A DNA stretch of 64,000 bases from JANNUT01 sp046331425 (GTDB taxonomy: Bacteria > Acidobacteriota > Polarisedimenticolia > J045). How positions within the stretch are numbered: position 1 is the stretch's first letter; every line of letters starts with the position of its first letter. The stretch covers positions 1-64,000 of the forward strand of contig JAXLQU010000014.1 of the NCBI GenBank assembly GCA_046331425.1. Direction: 5' to 3'. The notes below the pieces were generated by a model. The model did not search any database. It saw only the letters and a list, made by a program, of their open reading frames with translations, and was not told where the DNA came from. Shown here piece after piece: positions 44,172 to 52,433 of this stretch. The position numbers were made by a program, and so were the translations under genes.

Positions 44172-46601
44172 TTACCGACAATCTCGGGCTCGCAGGTCGC
44201 GCACTCTACCGGCGCCATCTACACCAGCCGAGCCGCGCGTACCATCGGCCGCAACGCCGATAACCAAGTAGAAGTAGGCACTCCCCGCCAACGGCGCTTC
44301 GCTTTCGGCGAACTGCGTGTCGTTGACATTTCCGTCGCGCGAATTCTGGCAAGTGCCGTAGAACCTGGCCGAAACCATCGGCTGCGTGCCGCGATAAAAC
44401 TCATACGAGGCTGACTTCGGTTCGACGTTCCAGGTGAAGCTCGTGATTCCCGATACGCGGTTGTGCGTCGCATTCACCGTGATCGCAGCGGATGGAACCG
44501 ACTTGGCTGCATCGCTGCTCGCTGGGTCGCAGGCGTCCCCTGCCCCATCGCTATCGCTGTCGGTTTGGTCGGTGTCGACCACGAACGGGCACTTGTCGCA
44601 GGCATCGCCCACGCCATCCAGATCGTTATCGGCTTGCGACAAATCGCGCACGTTGGGACACACGTCGCAGGCATCGCCCACCTTGTCGCCATCGCTGTCG
44701 GTCTGCGAAGTTTGCGACACCAAGGGGCAATTGTCGCTGTTGTCGCTGAACGCGTCGCCATCGAGATTCACTCCGGCGCAGCGCAGCGGGGTCCCGCCGT
44801 CGGTCAGCACAAACGAGGCCCCGACGACACGCGTGCCGTGCAGTGCGTTGGCCGTGCTGTCCAGTGCGTCGCCGTTGAAGCGCCAGTCGCCACGCAGCGT
44901 CGCCGGCAGTGCCGATGAGTAGAACGAGCAGCTCGCCCCGGCGGCGATCTCGCCCGCACTGCGCGCCGTGGACCACCAGCGCACCTCATCGATATCGCCG
45001 CGGTACGTTTCGAACGACCCAAAGCCTCCACCGATTCTCAGCGCCCCGGTTCCGGTCCACGAAATAGCGCCGGGGGCGAAGCAGAAGTTGTCGAGCACAC
45101 CATTGATGTAGACGCGTTGATAGGTGCCGTCATAGGTCAACGCGACATGCGTCCAGCGCGTCAGCGGCAACTGGGCGATGGAGTAGCAATAAGCGGCATC
45201 GGCGCCGCGGCCGAGTGAAAACTCGACCCACTGTTCGGGCGGAAGGCGAAAACTCACACCGCGCACGTCGAACTCGGTAGGGCTGCGCCGATCGATCACG
45301 CGCTGATACTGATTCGAACCGATGCCCGGCCGAATCCAAGCTTCCACCGTGAACGCGTTCCCTGGTGTATCCAGCGCAGCCGAGGCCGGAACTTCGATGT
45401 AGTCCTGCTCACTATCCCCTTCGAGTCGCAAGACGTTTTCTTTCACCGCGGTCACGTTGAGCGAGATCGAGGCAGCGGCACTGTCACGGAACTCGCTGTC
45501 CTGCGCACTCACCTGAAACGAATCGCTGCCGCTGTACCCGCTCTCCGGTACGTAGCGAAAACGACTTTGCCGCGGGCCGAACAGCCGGACCTCGCCGTGG
45601 GCCGGCGGCGTAACGAGCGAGAAGTTCTTCACGCCGCTGTCGACGTCGGACCCTTTCAAGGTTCCACCGGCGACACCCTTCGAAACGGCAAACGTGGCTG
45701 CGTTGACGACCGGATTGGAAAACGCCGCCGCACTCAGCGTGAAGTTCTTGGTGAGTTTCAAGACTCCGTTGAGAAAGTACTCGACCTTCCACGCGCCCAG
45801 CGACCCAGAGCCGGGCAGAAACGTTTGCCAGTACATCCAGTCATAGGCGCTCGCGGTCGTGTAGGTGAAGCTGTCATCCGAGAAGATGCTGTTGTCGGGT
45901 CGTCGATAGACCACGCGCGAAATATCACCGACGTGGATGTCGGTGTTGCGATGCCAAAAGAAAAACGCGTTCGCCGCCGGGTTTTGTTGCACACGCGTGA
46001 CGTCCGGGTAGCGCTCCTTGATCGTGTAGATGTCGGGCGTGAAGATCGTGATGCCGGCGGAGTAGACGTCGATCGGGTTGGTGGTGACATGCGCGGGCTG
46101 CGGCGGCTGCCACGAAGAACTTCCCGCGCGGCAAGCCCCGGCAAACGGCTCCTGCGTGGTGCCGTCGGCATCGGCAACCTCGAAATGCACGTGCGGATCG
46201 CTGGAGTTACCGGCGCTGCCGACCATCGCCAACGGTTGTCCTTCGAAGAATCGTTCACCCGCACCGACCAACGACGACCACTTGGCGTGATGCAGGTACA
46301 ACCCCACGCTGCCGTCGTCGTGCCGTACATAGACGAAGTTGTTGGGCCCACCGTTGCCCGGAAATGCAGCGCGATCGAAGTAGCCATCCACAGCGCGCAG
46401 CACGACGCCCGGCGCTGCCGCCACGATGAAGCGACCTTCGTCCATCTCGACGAAGTCGCGAATCATGATGTCGTTCCCTTGATGCGTATCGTAGGTGGTC
46501 GATTTGCAATTCCAGTCGAGCACCGCGGAGGAGGAGTCGAGGTCGACGTAGTTGAAGCTATGTTGAAAGTCTTGTTTGAGGAGCGGCCAGCGAAACCGCA
46601 C
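44172..46601 (-). CDS. M23 metallopeptidase with cadherin-like, LamG and thrombospondin type 3 domains
   Basis: An 809-codon frame. The N-terminal peptidase domain resembles secreted M23 proteins with an RFRWPLLKQ entry. The zinc motifs are present: H40-x3-D in YDTHQGNDIM and HVH in SDPHVHFEV. Next are a beta domain, a cadherin-like module (PESGYSGSDSFQVSAQDSE), a LamG/concanavalin module (DTPGNAFTVEAWIRPG) and three thrombospondin-type-3 calcium loops (DSDGDKVGDACD, DNDLDGVGDACD, DSDSDGAGDACD). A short Ig-like tail ends it. It should cleave peptidoglycan-type peptides outside the cell. It starts at a GTG without a ribosome site; its signal peptide lies in another frame (see the upstream fragment). 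Confidence 0.8.
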   Translation of the reverse strand: MRFRWPLLKQDFQHSFNYVDLDSSSAVLDWNCKSTTYDTHQGNDIMIRDFVEMDEGRFIVAAAPGVVLRAVDGYFDRAAFPGNGGPNNFVYVRHDDGSVGLYLHHAKWSSLVGAGERFFEGQPLAMVGSAGNSSDPHVHFEVADADGTTQEPFAGACRAGSSSWQPPQPAHVTTNPIDVYSAGITIFTPDIYTIKERYPDVTRVQQNPAANAFFFWHRNTDIHVGDISRVVYRRPDNSIFSDDSFTYTTASAYDWMYWQTFLPGSGSLGAWKVEYFLNGVLKLTKNFTLSAAAFSNPVVNAATFAVSKGVAGGTLKGSDVDSGVKNFSLVTPPAHGEVRLFGPRQSRFRYVPESGYSGSDSFQVSAQDSEFRDSAAASISLNVTAVKENVLRLEGDSEQDYIEVPASAALDTPGNAFTVEAWIRPGIGSNQYQRVIDRRSPTEFDVRGVSFRLPPEQWVEFSLGRGADAAYCYSIAQLPLTRWTHVALTYDGTYQRVYINGVLDNFCFAPGAISWTGTGALRIGGGFGSFETYRGDIDEVRWWSTARSAGEIAAGASCSFYSSALPATLRGDWRFNGDALDSTANALHGTRVVGASFVLTDGGTPLRCAGVNLDGDAFSDNSDNCPLVSQTSQTDSDGDKVGDACDVCPNVRDLSQADNDLDGVGDACDKCPFVVDTDQTDSDSDGAGDACDPASSDAAKSVPSAAITVNATHNRVSGITSFTWNVEPKSASYEFYRGTQPMVSARFYGTCQNSRDGNVNDTQFAESEAPLAGSAYFYLVIGVAADGTRGSAGVDGAGRVRDLRARDCR

Positions 46602-46828
46602 GCTGATGGCGGCAGCGCTCGCTGAAGAGTCGCCCGATGAGGAGATCGCCGGCCGGCGGCGCTGGGGAGCGGCATGCCGTCGTCGCGATCGACGAGTTGT
46701 TGCGGGCGTACCGGGATCGACCGGCCGCGTGCGGCCAGATCGGTATCTCCGGCGGCCACACTGCTCGGAGCCGTCGCGAGCATTACTACAATCACAAACA
46801 CTTTCGAATCAATACGAACGGGTGGCAT
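46602..46828 (-). pseudogene. Out-of-frame signal-peptide segment of the M23 metallopeptidase
   Basis: Reading from ATG 46828 gives MPPVRIDSKVFVIVVMLATA and then PSSVAAGDTDLAARG, a good signal peptide with a propeptide start. That frame leaves the peptidase frame somewhere between about 46605 and 46680. The expected protein would join LVDRDDGMPLPSAAG to ISVRFRWPLL with a one- or two-base shift. A single indel here would restore an 880-residue exported enzyme. Confidence 0.5.
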
Positions 46829-46966
46829 CCGCGGTCACACCTTTGATGCTGTGAGTACGGTCAACCCGGTGCGCCCGCCACAGCAATCGGGCGCTTGCCC
46901 CAGCCCCCAACGCCGCCCCATCTTGCCGTTGGACCTGAGCGGGGGCGAGGGTTCACAACGACGGGG

Positions 46967-47938
46967 ATGCTGATCATGCGCCGGCTCTCACCTGTACTCG
47001 CTCTGTCTGTCGCGGTCTGGTTGCTCTTTGGTGTCACTCACGCAGAACAGACGCAGTCTCCAACACCACGACCCAGGACCGACGCCGAGGCACTCGCGCT
47101 GCGCGGCAAGACCCCGGCCCATCCAGAACCAAGCGAGCACGCTGCCAACCCGTCCCCTGCCTCGGACGTGCAGCAGGCAGACACGAAGCGGGCCGACCCA
47201 CGATCACCGGATACCAAGCCGGCCGACGTGCGAAAGAGCGGCGGCGCGAAAGGCGCGGGTGGGGCAGAACCGAAGGCGCCCGAGATCGTGGCGCAGCTTC
47301 TGGCCGGAAATGGGCTGTTCGCCTCGCAACACAACGCCAGTTACTTCGCCCCGTTTGCCAAATCGCAGCAGCCGAAGGTAACGCTGCTGACCTGCTCCGA
47401 CTCGCGCGTGCAAACGCAACTGTTCGGCGGCAATCCCGACAACTACTTCTTCGTCGTTCGCGATATCGGTAACCAGATGCAGACCGCACAAGGTTCGGTC
47501 GACTACGGGATTCAACATCTCGGGACCCCCGTGCTGTTGATCATGGGTCACAGCGGATGCGGTGCGGTCAAAGCTGCGATGGGCGATTTTCACGAGGAGG
47601 ACGCCGACATCGTTCACGAACTCGAGCCGCTGCTCCCCGGGCTCGGAACCAGTGAAGAGGGAGAATTCGACAACCGTTGGGCCCAGAACATTCAGTCCAA
47701 CGTCGACTTCCAGGTGCGGCAGGCGCTGGCCACCTATCGGGCCAAGGTTCAGGACGGATCGCTGACCGTCATCGGAGCGGTCTACGACTTCCAGAACCTG
47801 TTCGGCAAAGGGCCTGGGACGATGGTGATCGTCAACGTCAACGGCGAAACCGAGCTGAATCGGATTCGAGAGGAAGAGGCCTTTCGCCGCTGCGGGCTCA
47901 AGGAAATTGAGTCACATCTGTCTCGTTTGGGGGAGTGA
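46967..47938 (+). CDS. Periplasmic beta-carbonic anhydrase
   Basis: The 323-residue protein starts MLIMRRL (ATG 46976 is an equally possible start), with a signal peptide cleaved near VTHAEQ. A Pro/Ala/Lys-rich linker of about 80 residues precedes the enzyme. The zinc ligands are intact: CSDSR (Cys and the Asp-Arg dyad) and GHSGCGAV (His and Cys). It interconverts CO2 and bicarbonate in the periplasm. The low-complexity linker is unusual and may anchor or tether the domain. It is a single gene on the plus strand, with topA 78 bases downstream. Confidence 0.92.
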   Translation: MLIMRRLSPVLALSVAVWLLFGVTHAEQTQSPTPRPRTDAEALALRGKTPAHPEPSEHAANPSPASDVQQADTKRADPRSPDTKPADVRKSGGAKGAGGAEPKAPEIVAQLLAGNGLFASQHNASYFAPFAKSQQPKVTLLTCSDSRVQTQLFGGNPDNYFFVVRDIGNQMQTAQGSVDYGIQHLGTPVLLIMGHSGCGAVKAAMGDFHEEDADIVHELEPLLPGLGTSEEGEFDNRWAQNIQSNVDFQVRQALATYRAKVQDGSLTVIGAVYDFQNLFGKGPGTMVIVNVNGETELNRIREEEAFRRCGLKEIESHLSRLGE

Positions 47939-48016
47939 CCGGCGGCGCGTGCAGGGGAGGCTCCCTCGGGCCCGAGCTTGACAGCCCCCCCTGACATCGG
48001 CTTCCCTGAAAAACCT

Positions 48017-50665
48017 ATGGGAAAGCCTCTCGTCATCGTGGAGTCCCCGGCCAAGGCCAAGACGATCTCCCAGTTCTTGGGGGAAGGGTTCGAGGTCAGG
48101 GCCTCGGTCGGTCACGTCCGTGACTTGCCACAGAACGCCTCGGAGATCCCGGAGCAGCTCAAGAAACAGCCCTGGGCGCGGCTCGGCGTCGATGTCGACC
48201 ACGGTTTCCGCCCGCTCTATGTGGTTACCCGCCCCGACGTAATACGCGACCTCAAACGTGCCCTCAAGGATGCCCCTGAGCTTTACCTGGCGACGGACGA
48301 AGATCGCGAGGGGGAGTCGATCGCTTGGCATTTGGTCGAGGAACTCAAACCGAAGGTCCCGATCAAACGGATGGTCTTCCACGAGATCACCAAGAGTGCG
48401 ATTACCGAGGCGCTGCGCGATTGCCGGCAGGTCGATCAATCGCTGGTCGACGCTCAGGAGACGCGCCGCGTCCTGGATCGCCTCTACGGTTACGAGGTCT
48501 CGCCGGTGCTGTGGCGCATGATCGGCTCGGGCCTTTCTGCCGGTCGTGTGCAAAGCGTGGCGGTGCGATTGATCGTCGCGCGCGAGCGGGAGCGAATGGC
48601 GTTCCGCTCCGCATCGTACTGGGATATCGAGGCGCACTCCTCGACCGAGCCGTCGTTCACCGCCAAGCTCACCAGCGTCAACGGTGGCCGCGTGGCAACC
48701 GGCAAAGACTTCAACGACAGCGGCGTGCTCAAGTCGAACAACGCGGTGGTGCTCGACGAAACCGCGGCGCGCGCTTTGGCCACGCGCTTGGCCGGGCGTT
48801 CGCTGACGGTGTCGCAGGTCGAAACCAAGCCGTATACATCCAGCCCTAAGCCGCCATTCATCACCTCTACGATGCAACAAGAAGGTGGCCGCAAACTGCG
48901 GATGAGCGCGCAGCAAGTGATGCGCGTGGCGCAGTCGCTGTACGAGCGCGGTTACATCACCTACATGCGCACCGACAGCACGACCCTCTCCGATACCGCG
49001 ATCGCGGCGGCCCGAGCCCAAGTGCTCAGTCTCTACGGCAACGAGTTCCTCGCATCGGAGCCGCGCCAGTACCAGCGCAAAGTCAAAAACGCGCAGGAGG
49101 CGCATGAAGCGATTCGCCCGGCAGGCGAATCGTTCCGCACGCCCGACCAACTGGCGGGTGAGCTGCGCGGCGACGAGCTGAAGCTCTACGAGTTGATTTG
49201 GAAGCGCACCATCGCCTCACAGATGAAAGATGCGCAGATGCAGAGCGTGCAGGTCAAGCTCGAGACCGCATCATCGAGTGGCGAACGCGTCGAGTTTTCG
49301 GCCAGTGGCCGCTCGATCCTGTTTCCCGGCTTCATGCGCGCCTATGTGGAAGGTGCCGACGACCCCGAAGCCGAACTCGAGACGAAAGAAGAACGACTGC
49401 CGCTGCTCAAACAGGGTGACAGCGTGGCGGTTTCAACGCTCGAGCCGAAAGGGCATCAAACCCAGGCTCCCGCCCGATTCACGGAAAGCTCGTTGGTCAA
49501 GCGCTTGGAGGAGTTGGGAATCGGCCGTCCTTCCACCTACGCCTCGATCATGGAGACGATCCAAGCCAAGTACGTCTGGAAAAAAGGCGGAGCGCTGATC
49601 CCCAACTGGGTTGCGTTTGCCGTGATCAACCTACTCGAGAAGCACTTCACGACGCTGGTCGAATACAACTTCACCGCCAAACTCGAAGACGATCTGGACG
49701 AGATCGCCGAAGGGCACGAGAAGCGCGAGCCGTGGTTGCGGGCGTTCTACAACGGCTCGGCGCCCGGCTTGAAGAAGCTGGTCAGCGATCACTTGGGTGA
49801 AATCAACGCGGCGGAGATCAATTCGATTCCGTTGGGTGTCGGTTCCAATGGTCAGCCGATCGTGGTCAAGCCGGGGCGCTATGGGCCCTACGTCAAGCGA
49901 GGCGAGCAGACGGCGTCGGTCCCCGAGGACGTGCCGCCCGATGAGCTCAGCCTCCAACGCGCGGAAGAGTTGCTCGATGCGCCCAAGGGGGACACACCGC
50001 TCGGTGTCGATCCCGAAACGGGTCTGAAGATCTACGCCAAGCCAGGGCGGTTCGGCCCTTACGTACAACTGGGCGACCCTGAGTCGCTCGATGGAGAAAA
50101 GCCCAGGACCGCGTCGCTGCTCAAGACGATGTCGCTCGACTCGCTGACAGTCCAAGAGGCGCTGCAAGTCTTGTCGCTGCCCCGCTCGCTCGGAAAAGAT
50201 CCCACCGATGGTCTGCAGGTGCAGGTCTTCAACGGTCGCTATGGCCCCTATCTTCAGAAGGGGGAGGAACGGCGCAACCTTGGCGAGGATGCCGAAGGTA
50301 GGCTGTTCACGATCGAGTTGGCGGAAGCACTGGAGTTGCTGAAAGCGCCCAAGGTGTTTCGTGGCCGCCAGCGTGCAGCGGCCAAACCGCCGCTCGCCGC
50401 CTACGGCAACGATCCGGTTTCCGGCAAGCCGATCGTGGCCAAGGAAGGCCGCTTCGGGATCTACATCACCGACGGCGAGACGAACGTATCGCTGCGCAAG
50501 GGTGAAACTCTGGAGGAGTTGTCAGCCGAGCGCGCAGCCGAGATGTTGGCTACCAAACGGGAAGCGATCGCCTCGGGCGCGGTGCGCCCCGGTCGCAGAA
50601 AGACCACCACGAAGCGCACCACCAAAGGTGCGAAGAAGGGTTCGAAAACACCGGTCCGGACGTAA
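48017..50665 (+). CDS. topA: DNA topoisomerase I
   Basis: The 882-residue protein starts MGKPLVIVESPAKAKT, the standard N-terminus; a TTG at 47978 only adds 13 residues. TOPRIM domain: E9 in VIVESPAKAK and TDEDREGE at 94-100. Active-site Y316 is in RGYITYMRTDS. The C-terminus has four topoisomerase-I C-terminal repeats instead of Cys4 zinc fingers (GRYGPYVKRGE, GRFGPYVQLGD, GRYGPYLQKGE, GRFGIYITDGE). A basic tail GRRKTTTKRTTKGAKKG follows. It relaxes negative supercoils in the cytoplasm. Only nine bases separate its stop from the next gene's GTG. Confidence 0.97.
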   Translation: MGKPLVIVESPAKAKTISQFLGEGFEVRASVGHVRDLPQNASEIPEQLKKQPWARLGVDVDHGFRPLYVVTRPDVIRDLKRALKDAPELYLATDEDREGESIAWHLVEELKPKVPIKRMVFHEITKSAITEALRDCRQVDQSLVDAQETRRVLDRLYGYEVSPVLWRMIGSGLSAGRVQSVAVRLIVARERERMAFRSASYWDIEAHSSTEPSFTAKLTSVNGGRVATGKDFNDSGVLKSNNAVVLDETAARALATRLAGRSLTVSQVETKPYTSSPKPPFITSTMQQEGGRKLRMSAQQVMRVAQSLYERGYITYMRTDSTTLSDTAIAAARAQVLSLYGNEFLASEPRQYQRKVKNAQEAHEAIRPAGESFRTPDQLAGELRGDELKLYELIWKRTIASQMKDAQMQSVQVKLETASSSGERVEFSASGRSILFPGFMRAYVEGADDPEAELETKEERLPLLKQGDSVAVSTLEPKGHQTQAPARFTESSLVKRLEELGIGRPSTYASIMETIQAKYVWKKGGALIPNWVAFAVINLLEKHFTTLVEYNFTAKLEDDLDEIAEGHEKREPWLRAFYNGSAPGLKKLVSDHLGEINAAEINSIPLGVGSNGQPIVVKPGRYGPYVKRGEQTASVPEDVPPDELSLQRAEELLDAPKGDTPLGVDPETGLKIYAKPGRFGPYVQLGDPESLDGEKPRTASLLKTMSLDSLTVQEALQVLSLPRSLGKDPTDGLQVQVFNGRYGPYLQKGEERRNLGEDAEGRLFTIELAEALELLKAPKVFRGRQRAAAKPPLAAYGNDPVSGKPIVAKEGRFGIYITDGETNVSLRKGETLEELSAERAAEMLATKREAIASGAVRPGRRKTTTKRTTKGAKKGSKTPVRT

Positions 50666-50674
50666 CATCTCGGC

Positions 50675-51796
50675 GTGCGCCCGACTCCTTTGTTGTTTGC
50701 TGTCTCGCTATTGACCGCGGCCTTGGCGGTACTGGGTTGGGTGTTTCTGCGCTCGCCTCAAGGCGCGGTCGGATTGATCGCGTTGATCTCGGCGATTGCG
50801 GCGCTGGGTTATATGGTGCTCGCGGCGCGCCGGCAGCAAGAACACCTCGAAGAGATCGAGCAGGCGCTCAAGCGCAGTCAGGTGCGCGCGATGGCTCTGA
50901 TCGACGCCAGCCCCGATGGCGTCTTGCTGGTGCACGATGCACGCGTGGTGTTTTCCAATCCTGCCTTGCGTTCGTTGCTTGCAATTCCGCCCGACGAGGA
51001 ACTGATCGGTCGCGAGTGGACCAGCCTGCTCGCGCCCGATCAGCGCGACGTGGCGGGGCGATGGATGGCGAGCCGTCAAGCGGGTGAACCGGTCGCGACC
51101 CATCGGGAATTGAAAGGCCAGCGCGTTCCCGGCGTGGAGTTGCCGCTGTGGGCCTCGACGGCGCTGCTCCCAGCCGAGCAGGGCGGACGTCAGGTAGCGC
51201 TGTTTCTGCGCGATCTTTCGTCACGACAGCTGCTTCAAGCGCGCGTCGCGCACGCCGCGAGGTTGGAAGCGGTCGCCGATGTGGGCGAGCGATTGGTGCG
51301 CGAATTCGAACAAATCTTCCGTCGCATCCGCGATCTCACACATGGCGCCGGAGACGAACAGACGCCACCGCACGAGGAGCCGCTGCTTTCGATCGAACGG
51401 GCCGCATCGCGCGGTGCAGCTCTCGCGCGGCGTGCGCGTGCCTTGGCGCCAGCCTCGGCCGACACATCGCTGCACCAATCGCTCGATCTGACGCGGCTCG
51501 TACGTGACACCGCGGCCGATTTTCTGCGCACACTGACACCTCCTCACACGCTGCGCGTGGAACTGACCGAAGCCGAGCCGATGGTGGTGCGGGGAGATGC
51601 TGCAGAGCCTGCGCTCGGCCATGTGGCAGTTGTTGTTGAATGCACGCGAAGCACAAGCAGGCGGCGAGATCGTCGTGGCGCTGCACAGCGCCGTTCTGTC
51701 CAGCGAGGATGTCGCCATTCCGGGCGTGGCACCGGGACACTACGCCACGATCGAGGTCACCGATCATGGTGCGGGCATGACTCCCGACGTGCGTGA
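50675..51796 (+). CDS. Hybrid sensor kinase, 5' part (PAS domain, degenerate H-box; frameshifted)
   Basis: A GTG-started frame nine bases after topA. Two membrane helices (about 5-25 and 31-52) and a PAS domain (70-185, VLLVHDARVVFSNPALRSLL) are followed by the dimerisation region. There the alignment RLEAVADVGERLVREFEQIF against the usual KMEAIGRLAGGVAHDFNNLL puts Arg (R209) where the phosphoacceptor His should be. The frame ends in a non-homologous tail, because the ATPase domain continues one base over from about 51600. Without that shift it would be a single protein of about 570 residues with the 265-codon frame at 51597. Confidence 0.75.
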   Translation: MRPTPLLFAVSLLTAALAVLGWVFLRSPQGAVGLIALISAIAALGYMVLAARRQQEHLEEIEQALKRSQVRAMALIDASPDGVLLVHDARVVFSNPALRSLLAIPPDEELIGREWTSLLAPDQRDVAGRWMASRQAGEPVATHRELKGQRVPGVELPLWASTALLPAEQGGRQVALFLRDLSSRQLLQARVAHAARLEAVADVGERLVREFEQIFRRIRDLTHGAGDEQTPPHEEPLLSIERAASRGAALARRARALAPASADTSLHQSLDLTRLVRDTAADFLRTLTPPHTLRVELTEAEPMVVRGDAAEPALGHVAVVVECTRSTSRRRDRRGAAQRRSVQRGCRHSGRGTGTLRHDRGHRSWCGHDSRRA

Positions 51797-52394
51797 GCGC
51801 GCCTTCGCGCCGTTTTTCACCTCCAAGGGGCCGCATGCGGCCGGGTTGGGTTTGACGGTCGCGTATGGAATCGCTCGCAGCCATCGCGGCTTCATCGAAT
51901 TGGAGAGCACAGTGGGCCAAGGCACCATCGCGCAGTTGACGCTGCCGCTTTCGGATCCCGAAGACGCACTGGTCGTCGTCACCGCGGTCGATCCGCGGCA
52001 ACGATGGCGGGGCCGCGAGACGGTGCTGATCGTCGACGACGACCTCGACGCTGCGGACCTTCTGCGGCGACAGCTCGAACAGTTCGGCTATCACGCCGAA
52101 ACGGTCAACGAGCCTCGCGATGCGATGCAGCGACTGCGACATCGCCCCAGCGTCAACTTGGTTTTGCTCGACATGGTGATGCCGGGCCGCAACGGCAACG
52201 AAGTATTGTCGCGAATCCTCAAGCATTGGCCGGGACAACGAGTACTGATGATCTGCCCGTATCCGCTGCCCGATCAGGAAGAAGCAGCCCGCCGGCTCGG
52301 CGCGCTCGGCAATCTACATCGACCGTTGCACACCGACGCGCTCGCACAGGCGGTACGCAGCGCGCTCGATCAACCGCCTCCGGCGCCGGTTTGA
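51597..52394 (+). CDS. Hybrid sensor kinase, 3' part (ATPase and receiver domains)
   Basis: A 265-codon frame that overlaps the first part. It begins in the HATPase N box (MWQLLLNAREAQAGGEI) and has intact G1 (TDHGAGMTP) and G2 (AAGLGLTVAYGI) boxes. A receiver follows (LIVDDDLDAADLL, phosphoacceptor in LVLLDMVMP). The receiver's signalling positions are altered: the Thr/Ser site is Cys in LMICPYP, and the usual KP is RP in LHRPLH. It probably depends on the 5' part for localisation. An indel at about 51590-51612 would restore the fusion. Confidence 0.75.
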   Translation: MLQSLRSAMWQLLLNAREAQAGGEIVVALHSAVLSSEDVAIPGVAPGHYATIEVTDHGAGMTPDVRERAFAPFFTSKGPHAAGLGLTVAYGIARSHRGFIELESTVGQGTIAQLTLPLSDPEDALVVVTAVDPRQRWRGRETVLIVDDDLDAADLLRRQLEQFGYHAETVNEPRDAMQRLRHRPSVNLVLLDMVMPGRNGNEVLSRILKHWPGQRVLMICPYPLPDQEEAARRLGALGNLHRPLHTDALAQAVRSALDQPPPAPV

Positions 52395-52433
52395 CGCAAA
52401 CGGTCTAGACTCATCGCTCCGTTTGGGGGACAC

